The notes under the pieces: generated by a model
Seen by the model: only the letters and a program-made list of their open reading frames with translations
The model's database searches: none
What the model was told of the DNA's origin: nothing
Assembly: GCA_018645085.1 (NCBI GenBank)
Contig: JABGPG010000126.1
Span: 1-38,753, forward strand
Length of the DNA stretch: 38,753 nt
Source: Deltaproteobacteria bacterium
Lineage (GTDB): Bacteria > SAR324 > NAC60-12
Direction of reading: 5' to 3'
Shown: positions 7,598-16,152 of the stretch, piece after piece
How positions within the stretch are numbered: the stretch's first letter is position 1
How the letters are laid out: each line of letters begins with the position of its first letter
Program-made: the position numbers and the translations under genes

Positions 7598-8935
7598 CTA
7601 GTTGAAATTACTCCAAAGTTTTTTCGCCTGTTCGACAGCATTTGCTTTTATTTCCTGTTCGGAAACATCCAGCAGTTGATAATCACGAATCCGGAATTCC
7701 CCTCTTGTCATCACATCGCAGGGTAAGCCGCTCAAGCCAAAAAAAATGTTGCCAAAAATGGTGGATTCGCTAATCGGCGTTCTTGGCAAATAATCAAAAA
7801 TCGCTAAATCCGCTTGGTATTTCGGTAAGATGTAACCTAATTTTCTGCTGCTACCGTGACTTCCGGAGAAGAGTTTAGAGGCAATTTCGGCATTATTTTT
7901 AAATAACAACTGCATGTAGTCAACACTATCTTCTCCGCCTTCAAGGTGTGAACTGCGAATGAGCATGCCTTCTTTGCCTTCACGCAGCATGTTGCTCTGC
8001 ATGCCGTCCGTTCCAAGCCCTGATTTTAATTTATTTAAATTTTGATTTGGAGTCATGCCAACCCTGTTATTCGCATTTGAAGATGGATTGTGCACAAATT
8101 GAGAGCCATGTTTCTGTATCAATTCAAGATCGGAATCTTTGATATGCAGACCGTGAATGATGAGACCGTTTTCATTGAGCAGATCAAATTCCTCTAACCT
8201 TTCCAAAACCGAGTTGTAGCCTTTGTTCAGGGCATCGGCTTCATCTGCTTTGTCTTCAGAGACATGTGCATGAATTCCCCATGAATCGAGCTTGCCTGCA
8301 GCGTCCCTGATTTTTCTTAAAGAAGCATCTGAGAGAGTAAAAGATGCATGCAAACCAAGCATTGGATGAACATACTGAGTTGCGGAAAACTTGCTGATTG
8401 CAGCTATATTTTCCTGCAGACTTGCTTCAAATATTTCTTGACCGTTACGGTCAGAAATTTCAAATGCGGTACTGATATTTAAACCGAGCTTTTCCGAAGT
8501 TTCCGCCAGTAGAGAGAGTGAACCTTCAATGTAGGAAGGACTGCAGTGGTGGTCAATGATGGTTGTCGTTCCGGCTTTCAGTGAGTCTACTAATCCTGCT
8601 TCAAAACAAGCTTGCGTAGAATCGCGATCAAGAGCGAGGTCCATTTCCCACCAAACCTGTTCCAGGATTTCATTGAAGTTACGCGGATTATTTTTCGGAA
8701 GAGGCATCCCCACTGCAAGTGCAGAATACAAATGATGATGAGCATTGATCATGCCGGGCAGAGCGGTTTTTCCACAGAGATCATGGACAACATCAAACTC
8801 TCCGGAAGGTTCGCTGGAACTTACACTTTCAATCGTGTCTCCGGCAATTGCCACATAGGCATTTTCAAGCAATGCAGGATCAGCACATGGATTGATCACA
8901 TGTAAATTTTTCAACAGGGTTTTTTTCACGATCAT
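7598..8935 (-). CDS. ssnA: SsnA-type amidohydrolase
   Basis: A 445-residue metal-dependent amidohydrolase of the TIM-barrel superfamily, aligning along its length with E. coli SsnA (442 residues). Metal-site motifs are visible: AHHHLYS near residue 66, LHASFTLS, HAHVSED, FVHNPSSNANN and LGTDG. The motif DHHCSPSYIEGSLS is typical of SsnA (E. coli has DHHASPAYIGGSLS). SsnA takes part in anaerobic uric acid breakdown in gut bacteria, where it is thought to hydrolyse a ring of a purine intermediate; the exact reaction is not visible from sequence. It is the first gene of the minus-strand operon, behind a good sigma70-like promoter at 8970-8998. Spacing to the ygfK start is 81 bp and contains a REP-like palindrome. 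The ribosome binding site is weak (AATGAG). Confidence 0.9.
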   Translation of the reverse strand: MIVKKTLLKNLHVINPCADPALLENAYVAIAGDTIESVSSSEPSGEFDVVHDLCGKTALPGMINAHHHLYSALAVGMPLPKNNPRNFNEILEQVWWEMDLALDRDSTQACFEAGLVDSLKAGTTTIIDHHCSPSYIEGSLSLLAETSEKLGLNISTAFEISDRNGQEIFEASLQENIAAISKFSATQYVHPMLGLHASFTLSDASLRKIRDAAGKLDSWGIHAHVSEDKADEADALNKGYNSVLERLEEFDLLNENGLIIHGLHIKDSDLELIQKHGSQFVHNPSSNANNRVGMTPNQNLNKLKSGLGTDGMQSNMLREGKEGMLIRSSHLEGGEDSVDYMQLLFKNNAEIASKLFSGSHGSSRKLGYILPKYQADLAIFDYLPRTPISESTIFGNIFFGLSGLPCDVMTRGEFRIRDYQLLDVSEQEIKANAVEQAKKLWSNFN

Positions 8936-8961
8936 CTCATTAAAAAAATTGATAATTCAGC

Positions 8962-8979
8962 GACTTAGTATATTAAGTC
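8962..8979. promoter_or_regulatory. Candidate operator palindrome over the ssnA -10 box
   Basis: The minus-strand sequence GACTTAATATACTAAGTC is an 18-bp inverted repeat with one mismatched pair. It covers the -10 hexamer of the ssnA promoter, which is where a repressor would bind. The regulator is not in the window and I do not recognise the site. Confidence 0.4.
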
Positions 8980-8998
8980 TTCTTAGTTTAAGAGTCAA
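8970..8998 (-). promoter_or_regulatory. Sigma70-like promoter of the ssnA operon
   Basis: On the minus strand, TTGACT (8993-8998) and TAATAT (8970-8975) are separated by exactly 17 bp. The -35 matches the consensus at 5 of 6 positions and the -10 at 4 of 6. It abuts the lpxK stop codon, fits a transcription start near 8963, and leaves an untranslated leader of about 28 nt before the ssnA ATG. Confidence 0.6.
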
Positions 8999-10072
8999 TT
9001 ATTTTCCTTTTTTTTGAGTTTCAAATTTGTGACGTAGAAATTCCGCAAGAAAGTCGTTCCACAAATTATCGGGAATCATTTCCATTTCTAAAACCCAGAT
9101 TTGTTCTGCGAGTTCAGCAAAGCTTCTCAGTTTGACTGCGTCTTTTTCTGTAGTCAGGAGGTATGCCGGTTTTAGTATTTGCTGTTGTTCCAGAATTTTC
9201 CGTACATCTTCAGTGCTATAATCATGGTGATCCGGAAATTCAATTTTGCCGATTATTTCAACATCTTGCTGTTCCAGCAAGCGCTCAAATCCTTTAGGTT
9301 GAGCAATACCTGATGTGAGCAGCAGACGCTTGTTTATTATTTCATTTAAGTTTAACTGTACCTTGCCGTCAAGTCGAGTGAGTCCTTGTACTTCATACTT
9401 GAAATTGAAAACAGGACAGCTGACCTGCAGCTCATGCTTGAGCATTTGCGAAACGGCATCTGAGGCGGCTAAATTTGTTTTTGTGAGAATGATTGCGTCA
9501 GCACGTTTCCATTGATTTACAGGTTCACGCAGCACACCAAAAGGAAGCAGATGCCGGTTTCCTAAACCCTGCACTGCGTCTATCAAAAGCAAATTAAGAT
9601 CACGGTGAATTGCTAAATGCTGATATGCGTCATCGAGCAGCAAGATGTCAGGATGATCCTGTTTTTCTGCTAAACCTGCTGTAATGAACCGTGAACTGCC
9701 TACGTAAACGGGCACCTCCGGATTCCGCTGTGCCAGTAAATAAGGTTCATCTCCAAAAAAAGCAGGATCAATCTTACTGTCTTCACAAAAACGCAGCCTC
9801 TGCTGAGAAGATGCGTCTTTACGTTTGTAACCCCGACTTAACACAGCAGGTTGTTTTTTCAAGCGTTGTAATTCCTTTACCAGCAGATCAACAACCGGTG
9901 TTTTGCCTGTTCCGCCGACCGTCAGGTTTCCGACAGAAATAACAAGAGTGTTAACACGGTTCGTTTTTAACCAGCCCTTTCTGTAGGCAAACAGACGTAA
10001 AAGTACAAAACTTTTGAAAACCTGTGAAATTACAAAAAGCAAAGGTTTTAAAAATTTGTTTGAAAAAATCAT
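8999..10072 (-). CDS. lpxK: Tetraacyldisaccharide 4'-kinase (lipid A biosynthesis)
   Basis: LpxK phosphorylates the 4' position of the lipid A disaccharide precursor at the inner face of the cytoplasmic membrane. The 357-residue length is usual. An N-terminal hydrophobic stretch (about residues 8-27) that anchors the enzyme is followed by the P-loop GNLTVGGTGKTPVV near residue 50. Other family segments are LSRGYKRK, GDEPYLLA, LLLDDAYQHL and LLTTEKDAVKL. The ATG overlaps the stop of the secretin gene in an ATGA, so translation is coupled. The gene shows that the host makes lipid A and therefore has an outer membrane. The ssnA promoter starts immediately after its stop. Confidence 0.94.
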   Translation of the reverse strand: MIFSNKFLKPLLFVISQVFKSFVLLRLFAYRKGWLKTNRVNTLVISVGNLTVGGTGKTPVVDLLVKELQRLKKQPAVLSRGYKRKDASSQQRLRFCEDSKIDPAFFGDEPYLLAQRNPEVPVYVGSSRFITAGLAEKQDHPDILLLDDAYQHLAIHRDLNLLLIDAVQGLGNRHLLPFGVLREPVNQWKRADAIILTKTNLAASDAVSQMLKHELQVSCPVFNFKYEVQGLTRLDGKVQLNLNEIINKRLLLTSGIAQPKGFERLLEQQDVEIIGKIEFPDHHDYSTEDVRKILEQQQILKPAYLLTTEKDAVKLRSFAELAEQIWVLEMEMIPDNLWNDFLAEFLRHKFETQKKGK

Positions 10073-11961
10073 GGTTTTAATTCTACATTTTTTTGGACTT
10101 TTTCCATTTCAGAAAAAAGCGGTAATTGCTGTTTTTCATCAGCAAATACACGTGTCGGAGTTACAAAAACCATCACGTGATCGAAGCTGTTATTTGCACC
10201 ACTTGTCCTGAATAAGGGGCCTAGTAAAGGCAGATCTTTAAAAAATGGCAGCCCCGACAGGCTTTGACCGGTACTGCTTTTGATCAGTCCTCCAAGCAGA
10301 AAGGCCTGTCCATTTTTCACAATGACCTGAGTTTGCGCGCGCTGGGTGTTGATCGGCGGGATCCCGTCAATGCTGGATCCTTCAGTAGGATTACTCGTTT
10401 CCGCAAAGATCTTAAGCCAAATCCTGTCATTTGTGTGCTTATCAATGTCCTCAATCAAACGAGGAGTCACCCTGAGTGTAATGCCAGTTTTCAACTCTTG
10501 CAAGCGGCTCGTTTTATCATCAGTGATTTTGATATGCAGAACGGAACCACTATTCATTTCTGCTTCCACGTTATTCAGAGTGACCACCACAGGCCGTGAA
10601 AGCATACGACCTTTGCCTTCACTCTGCAGCAAACGTAAGACAGCATCTACCTGCAGAGCCTGCGATGCGGCTGCAGGACCCAAAGCCAAACCTGCAGAAA
10701 AAGCACCCTGATCTGTGACGCTGACAGTTCCGTCTGCGGAAATACTTTTTGCACGGAATTCCAGTCCAAGCTGCCGTGAATGTGTTTCGCTGGTTTCAAA
10801 CAAATGTGCTTCTATCCTGATCAAAGGCAGGGGTCGATCCCAAATCCGTACCAGTTTTTCCAACCATTCTACATGGGATTTGCTACCTTCCAGAATGAGG
10901 GTGTTGCTGAGCAAATCCGCAATTATTTGTGGCCGCATCACCGGGATTTCAGTTTCATCTTCAAGTCTCTGCTGGAGGGCTTTTCTCAAGCTCTCTTCAA
11001 CACCCGGAATTGTCAGGGACTGTCCGTTACTCTTTACGGTTTGCGGACCTACACTTAAATACTTTAGCTGCAGTCGTACCATGCTGGAATCCGGAACTGT
11101 TTCTGTTTCAGTAGCTTCAACTTCAATTTCTGACTCCAGCGTAAAAACTTCCGGATTTGCTGATGTAATGTCAGTGAGCCCGTTTTCCCATTGCTCAATC
11201 AATTGCGCTGTTAAATTGACGGATTCTTCCGAACCTCTTAAAACCAATGAATTAGGAGCAGGATATGCGACATGTACTAGACTGATTTCCTTCAGTTCTT
11301 TGCTGATTTCTGCTAAAAAGTCACGAATTTGTTTTTGCTCGGCAAAACGTATGTTAAGCGACTTTGTCACCAATGGAGGATCCTGTGTCCATGCTAAAAC
11401 ATGGATTCCCGGATAATAAACCGCAAGCGCATTCTGACGCCGTGCTAAATCGAAGATTGCGTCCTCTATAGAGTTATATGCTAAATTGCGGATTACTTTG
11501 CGCTGCTTTATTTTTTCCTCATTAAAATGTAAAGTAATCTGTCCGGCTTGAGCTAATTCACGCAGAATATTTGTTAATAAAACGGGTGAATTGATTATTT
11601 TTTTGAAAGCCCGAAAGCGCCAAACGTCGGAACGTAAGACAATTCGGTGACGACCGTTGCGGCTTATCAAGGCCAAATCGTGACGTGAAAGCAATAGTTT
11701 TAAAATAGTTTCAGGATGATGACCCTGAACTTCAGCTACTTCCGGAAGACTCTGTATTGCTGGATCTATTTGTATTTTTTCAGGATGCAGTGCGAACTCT
11801 TGAAGCAGTGCATCCAGCATTTCAGTTAAAGTATTACCTGAACTTGTGGAAAGGGTGATTCCGGAACTAGGTGCTTTTTTCCAGACAATTCCGGACTCAA
11901 CTGCTGAAACACTGAAGCCTGCTGCTGAAAATAAGATTATGGATAACAGCCACCGTTTCAT
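10069..11961 (-). CDS. Secretin with type III (SctC)-like features
   Basis: A 630-residue outer-membrane channel protein. A signal peptide (MKRWLLSIILFSAAGFSVSA) is followed by two similar STN/N0-like modules (about 40-115 and 125-195), an N1-like module (about 200-260), and a segment with LKY and TIPGVEESLRKAL that resembles type III secretins. The C-terminal secretin domain ends with the family signature LPFFKDLPLLGPLF and VMVFVTPTR. T2SS and T4P secretins are alternatives; assignment to the SctC group rests on the TIPGV-type segment only. No other secretion component lies nearby; the sole partner is lpxK, overlapping by 4 bp. No Shine-Dalgarno is seen before the ATG. It may be an orphan export channel or serve a system encoded elsewhere. 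Confidence 0.82.
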   Translation of the reverse strand: MKRWLLSIILFSAAGFSVSAVESGIVWKKAPSSGITLSTSSGNTLTEMLDALLQEFALHPEKIQIDPAIQSLPEVAEVQGHHPETILKLLLSRHDLALISRNGRHRIVLRSDVWRFRAFKKIINSPVLLTNILRELAQAGQITLHFNEEKIKQRKVIRNLAYNSIEDAIFDLARRQNALAVYYPGIHVLAWTQDPPLVTKSLNIRFAEQKQIRDFLAEISKELKEISLVHVAYPAPNSLVLRGSEESVNLTAQLIEQWENGLTDITSANPEVFTLESEIEVEATETETVPDSSMVRLQLKYLSVGPQTVKSNGQSLTIPGVEESLRKALQQRLEDETEIPVMRPQIIADLLSNTLILEGSKSHVEWLEKLVRIWDRPLPLIRIEAHLFETSETHSRQLGLEFRAKSISADGTVSVTDQGAFSAGLALGPAAASQALQVDAVLRLLQSEGKGRMLSRPVVVTLNNVEAEMNSGSVLHIKITDDKTSRLQELKTGITLRVTPRLIEDIDKHTNDRIWLKIFAETSNPTEGSSIDGIPPINTQRAQTQVIVKNGQAFLLGGLIKSSTGQSLSGLPFFKDLPLLGPLFRTSGANNSFDHVMVFVTPTRVFADEKQQLPLFSEMEKVQKNVELKP

Positions 11962-12286
11962 TACTAGTTTAGCTTAGATTGTGACTTTTTGCTGATGAAG
12001 AAGCATAATTCAACTTCACTCAGTTGCCTGGTGTCAACGGAAGAACATCGGGCTTTCTGCTAAATGCCTGCAGATTATTTTCTTTGCCGCGGCTTAGGTC
12101 AAACTTTTGATCTAGCTTTTAGATACGACATTTTTTGGAATTACTCAAGCGGAGTGATGATATGATGTTTAAAGTCTTTAAGAAAATGTATTGTTAATTG
12201 CACAGCAATGAATTACGTTTCCTTGGAGACGGTTTTGAATAATCAGAGAAAAACAATAATTTTTTAACCTTAAGTCAGAGAAAATC
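11962..12286. other. Divergent intergenic region between the secretin and cyclase genes
   Basis: This 325-bp region should hold promoters for both diverging genes. I see a -10-like TATGAT at 12161-12166 (plus) without a good -35. Right behind it is the inverted repeat TTAAAG-T-CTTTAA (12169-12181). No tRNA-like or coding structure is evident. Confidence 0.4.
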
Positions 12287-14362
12287 ATGCTAAAGCTCAT
12301 TCGACGTCCGGACATGTGGATCACACTCGTGTTGTTTCTATTGATGATTCCAGCAGAGCGGATGGAACTATTTTCTTCACTGGAAAATTGGCTGCTCGGT
12401 AACCGGCATATTGTCCGCTTAAATACTTTAGAACCGGAGAAGACTCAATTTTCCTACGATGAAATTGTGATTGTAGATACTGAGGAAACATTCTTTGATG
12501 AGTATGGAAGCTGGCCGCTTAAACGTGCTGATATTGCAAAACTGACTACAAATTTAAAAAGGCTGGGTGCAAAAGTAATTGCACTCGATATGTTGATGGA
12601 TTTTCCAAACGGATATGATGAAGATCCAATACTGGCGGAAGCCATGCAAAACACCGGAAATACCATTGTTGTCGCACAACTTGAATTCGGCGGTGATGGT
12701 AAATTCATAGAAGTTAATTATCCAACTGAAATTTTAAAAGCAGCAGCCGAAAGTGGTTACACCAATCACACCCTGATCGGGAACAAGATTTCACGCGTAC
12801 GCTTTTTTCCGCAAGAGATAAAGGATCATAATGTCTGGCCTTTTGCCATAAAAACACTTGCCATGTACAAAGGAGTAGAGCCTCAACTGGAAAATGGACA
12901 ACTCACAATTGGAGATATTGAAGTACCCTTGGATCCTTTTAATGATTTGTGGGTAGATTTTCCTTCACTTCCGCCGATGGCAACTTTTTTAGCAAAAGAT
13001 ACCCCTGCGGGAATTTCTGCTGCAGAAATTTTGCTGGAACTTGAGGATATTCCAGATGATGAATGGGACGAAGAAACAGAGGATCTGCAGGAACTGATCA
13101 GTGGAAAAATTGTTTTGGTTGGAGATACATCTGAAGTTTCCCACGATATCTTTACCAGTCCGATTGGAGAGGTTTACGGGATTGAGTTTCTAGCCGATAC
13201 AATCATGACATTGATGAAAAATGCGCCGATTCGTCCCGCCAGTTCACAAAATGAAATGCTGGTGCTGTTGATACTTTTTATCTGTTTCGTAATCGTTGCG
13301 TTGATTCCAAAATATGAAAACTTATTGTTTCTGCTGATCATTGCTGCCTATGCGGGATTTGGCGTTTTTACCTATGTTTATTATGGTGTCGCTTTTTCCA
13401 TGAGTTATGCACTGATTGCCTGTGTGCTGAGTACAGGTACCATTAACCTTTACCTGTTTATGATGGAACGTAAGCAGAAAGGATTTATTAAAGGCGCGTT
13501 TTCACAATATCTATCTCCAACAGTTATTGATCAAATTGTGGAAAATCCTGAGATGCTGCAGCTCGGTGGAGAGAGGCGTGAAATGACCCCGTTTTTTTCG
13601 GATATTCAGGGTTTTTCAACCATTTCAGAAGGTTTGACTCCGGAAGAATTGGTGCAGTTACTCAATGAATATTTAACGGCAATGTGTGACATTATTTCTT
13701 CACATCAAGGTACAATAGATAAATTTGAAGGTGATGCGATCATCGCATTTTGGGGAGCACCTTTAGACTTGCCGAACCACGCTACTGTCGCCTGTCACGC
13801 AACTATCGAGATGCAGCGACGCGGTGAAGAACTGCGTAAAATGCTGCGTGAGCAGAGCCGTCCCCTGCTCTTCACCCGTATGGGTTTGAACAGCGGTCCG
13901 GTAGTTGTGGGCAATATGGGTTCAGCAGAACGTATGGATTACACCATGATGGGTGATGTTGTCAATTTGGCAGCAAGACTTGAAGGTGCGAATAAATTTT
14001 ATAAAACCTTCAGTATGATTTCCGGTAGTACATATGAACTTGCAAAAGATGATATTGACAGTCGTCAGCTGGATATTATCAGGGTGGTTGGAAAAAATGA
14101 ACCAGTTCCGGTTCATGAACTGCTGGCCCGTAAGAATGAAACCAGCGGTGAAATGAGCGGAGTGGTGGAGCAATATATGAAAGGTCTGAAGCTCTATCAA
14201 GACAGAAACTTCAAAGATGCAATTGCGGAATTTGAAAAAGTCTTAAGCATCGATTCTGAGGATGGACCATCCCAGACTTATATTAAACGCTGCGGAATGT
14301 TCCTAGAGTCTCCTCCGGAAAAAGACTGGGACGGTGTGTTTACTTTTACAGAAAAAGGATGA
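12287..14362 (+). CDS. CHASE2-domain class III adenylate/guanylate cyclase
   Basis: A 691-residue membrane sensor that should make cAMP or cGMP. It has an N-terminal membrane segment (about 11-23), a periplasmic CHASE2 domain (about 40-315), three membrane segments (about 322-395) and a class III cyclase domain (about 425-610). The metal aspartates are in FSDIQGF and FEGDAIIAFWG. The lysine of TIDKFEGD and the aspartate of MMGDVVNLAARLE fit adenylate specificity. The tail has a TPR-like repeat (YMKGLKLYQDRNFKDAIAEFEKVL) and ends in KDWDGVF, a common end in this family. The ATG has no obvious Shine-Dalgarno. tlyA follows after 13 bp, then parB overlaps, so these three may form one operon. The signal sensed by CHASE2 is unknown. 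Confidence 0.9.
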   Translation: MLKLIRRPDMWITLVLFLLMIPAERMELFSSLENWLLGNRHIVRLNTLEPEKTQFSYDEIVIVDTEETFFDEYGSWPLKRADIAKLTTNLKRLGAKVIALDMLMDFPNGYDEDPILAEAMQNTGNTIVVAQLEFGGDGKFIEVNYPTEILKAAAESGYTNHTLIGNKISRVRFFPQEIKDHNVWPFAIKTLAMYKGVEPQLENGQLTIGDIEVPLDPFNDLWVDFPSLPPMATFLAKDTPAGISAAEILLELEDIPDDEWDEETEDLQELISGKIVLVGDTSEVSHDIFTSPIGEVYGIEFLADTIMTLMKNAPIRPASSQNEMLVLLILFICFVIVALIPKYENLLFLLIIAAYAGFGVFTYVYYGVAFSMSYALIACVLSTGTINLYLFMMERKQKGFIKGAFSQYLSPTVIDQIVENPEMLQLGGERREMTPFFSDIQGFSTISEGLTPEELVQLLNEYLTAMCDIISSHQGTIDKFEGDAIIAFWGAPLDLPNHATVACHATIEMQRRGEELRKMLREQSRPLLFTRMGLNSGPVVVGNMGSAERMDYTMMGDVVNLAARLEGANKFYKTFSMISGSTYELAKDDIDSRQLDIIRVVGKNEPVPVHELLARKNETSGEMSGVVEQYMKGLKLYQDRNFKDAIAEFEKVLSIDSEDGPSQTYIKRCGMFLESPPEKDWDGVFTFTEKG

Positions 14363-14375
14363 GTCAGAATAACAG

Positions 14376-15134
14376 ATGAAACAACGTCTTGATCGACTGC
14401 TTGTAGAGCAAAAACTTGCGCCTTCCCGGGAAAAAGCACAGGCGTTTATTATGGCAGGCATAGTGAGGGTTGACGGTCAGCCGGCGGGAAAATCAGGTCG
14501 TATGATCAGTACTGATTCACTTTTGGAAGTACTGGGGACAGACCAGCCGTTTGTGAGTCGCGGTGGAGTTAAGCTCAAAGCTGCTCTGGAATACTTTGAG
14601 ATAGAACCTAAAAGTCTTGTCGCACTTGACATTGGTTCCTCAACCGGAGGATTTACTCACTGTTTACTGCTTGGTGGAGCAGAAAAAGTTTTTGCAGTCG
14701 ATGTAGGTTATGGTCAGCTTGCGTGGGAATTACGTCAGGATCCACGGGTTAACTCACTCGAGCGTACAAATATCCGCTATCTGGAATTTGAAAAACTTGG
14801 TGAATATGTGGACCTTGTTGTTATTGATGTTTCGTTCATTTCACTGAGGTTGATTTTTCCAAAAGCTCTTGAGTTTCTAAAACCCGGCGGATCTCTTGTC
14901 GCACTAGTCAAACCGCAGTTTGAAGCAGGTGTTGATGATGTGGGGAAACGTGGCAAAGTCAGCGATACTGCGGTACATGAGAAAGTCCTTGAAACTCTAA
15001 AAGTTGAGGCTAAGACACAAGGTTTTATTGTTCTTGGACAAACAAAATCGTCAATTGTAGGAAAAAAAAGCGGCAACGAAGAATTTTTTCTGTGGCTGCA
15101 AAAACCTCAAAATTCTGACTCAAACCAGTCATGA
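14376..15134 (+). CDS. tlyA: TlyA-family rRNA 2'-O-methyltransferase
   Basis: A 252-residue protein with an N-terminal S4 RNA-binding domain (RLDRLLVEQKLAPSREKAQAF, about 3-65) and an FtsJ-like SAM methyltransferase domain. Motif I is ALDIGSSTGGFTHCLL near residue 83; VVIDVSFISL and LVKPQFEAG follow. TlyA proteins methylate cytidines in rRNA (known in mycobacteria, where loss gives capreomycin resistance); older annotations call them hemolysins. Length is normal. It begins 13 bp after the cyclase stop and overlaps parB by 4 bp (ATGA), suggesting co-translation with parB. Which rRNA site is modified here cannot be told. Confidence 0.92.
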   Translation: MKQRLDRLLVEQKLAPSREKAQAFIMAGIVRVDGQPAGKSGRMISTDSLLEVLGTDQPFVSRGGVKLKAALEYFEIEPKSLVALDIGSSTGGFTHCLLLGGAEKVFAVDVGYGQLAWELRQDPRVNSLERTNIRYLEFEKLGEYVDLVVIDVSFISLRLIFPKALEFLKPGGSLVALVKPQFEAGVDDVGKRGKVSDTAVHEKVLETLKVEAKTQGFIVLGQTKSSIVGKKSGNEEFFLWLQKPQNSDSNQS

Positions 15135-16006
15135 GCAGTGATCACGCACCATTTGATCTTCCGGACCAGACATTTCTTCGCGTTTCTCTGGAACATATAG
15201 TTCCTAACCCTCAACAGCCACGCAAACAATTTTCGGATAAATCACTACAGGAACTGGCACAGTCAATTCGAGCGCAGGGTGTGCTGCAGCCTTTAGTTGT
15301 CCGCAAACATCCAAGTCTGGAAAACCGTTATGAACTGGTTGCTGGGGAACGTCGCTGGCGTGCCTTAAAACAACTTGAAGTCCCTCAGGTTCCGGTAATT
15401 TTGCGGAAAGTGGGCGATGATGAAATGCTGGAAGTAGCGCTGCTGGAAAATATTCAGCGGGAAAACCTGAGTGTAATCGAAGAAGCACAGTCTTATCAAG
15501 TCCTCCTGCAAAGTCACGGATACACTCAGGAAGAACTAGCCCGTAGAATTGGTAAAGACCGTTCCACAATCGCCAATCAAATGCGTTTGCTCCTGCTTCC
15601 TTCACCCCTGAAAAATGATCTTGAAACAGGCCGCATTACGGCGGGACACGCCCGCTCAATTTTGGCACTACCCGGCACTGCTTTTCAGTTGGAAATGCGT
15701 GAACGTCTTTTACTTAACTCCTGGTCTGTACGTGAAACAGAACGACAGGTCAGGTTGAAGCTGGATTTTCTTGAAGTCAGTCCACAAAAACAGGGTGATA
15801 AAAATCCCGCGCCGGCAGGAACTTCCGAAACTCAGCTTTCAAAAGCGGAAAAGGACACGCATATACAAAATCTTGAAGAAGAACTCCAGCGTCGACTGAG
15901 AACACGTGTGGAGATAAAATTCCGTGAAGGCAAAGGGCAGATCAAGATTGATTATTTTTCTTTGGAGGAATTTGAACGGCTCTATGAATTGCTTACTTCT
16001 TGCTGA
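15131..16006 (+). CDS. parB: ParB/Spo0J-family chromosome partition protein
   Basis: A 291-residue ParB with the N-terminal CTPase/nuclease-fold domain (IVPNPQQPRKQF, then the nucleotide-binding GERRWRA), ALLENIQREN, a helix-turn-helix (YTQEELARRIGKDRSTIANQMRLL) and a C-terminal dimerisation region. ParB binds parS sites and loads SMC complexes near the replication origin. The usual parA partner is not upstream; tlyA is, with a 4-bp overlap. No convincing parS site (TGTTTCACGTGAAACA) is in the window. It may be the chromosomal ParB with a displaced parA, or a ParB-like nucleoid regulator. ParB identity is firm, role less so. Confidence 0.9.
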   Translation: MSSDHAPFDLPDQTFLRVSLEHIVPNPQQPRKQFSDKSLQELAQSIRAQGVLQPLVVRKHPSLENRYELVAGERRWRALKQLEVPQVPVILRKVGDDEMLEVALLENIQRENLSVIEEAQSYQVLLQSHGYTQEELARRIGKDRSTIANQMRLLLLPSPLKNDLETGRITAGHARSILALPGTAFQLEMRERLLLNSWSVRETERQVRLKLDFLEVSPQKQGDKNPAPAGTSETQLSKAEKDTHIQNLEEELQRRLRTRVEIKFREGKGQIKIDYFSLEEFERLYELLTSC

Positions 16007-16047
16007 TTTATTTGAGAAAAACTGCTCAAAAGCAAGTGAAAATTTGA

Positions 16048-16076
16048 TTTACTTTTTGTAGGTTTTCTTGTATAAT
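16048..16076 (+). promoter_or_regulatory. Sigma70-like promoter of the Bax-inhibitor-1 gene
   Basis: TTTACT (16048-16053) and a perfect TATAAT (16071-16076) are 17 bp apart in the 146-bp gap after parB. This predicts a start near 16083 and a leader of about 70 nt. Confidence 0.6.
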
Positions 16077-16152
16077 CAAGGGTTAATTCTAATATCGGGG
16101 AATATTTCCAATATTTTTTGTCAGACATTCTCAACTAAATCAGGAGATTATT

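Noticed and set aside
10715-11416. 233-aa plus-strand ORF
   Set aside because: It lies entirely antisense to the secretin gene, and its translation is low-complexity Ser/Cys-rich with no domain. Similar shadows at 28396-28938, 33071-33607 and 34598-34981 were dropped for the same reason.
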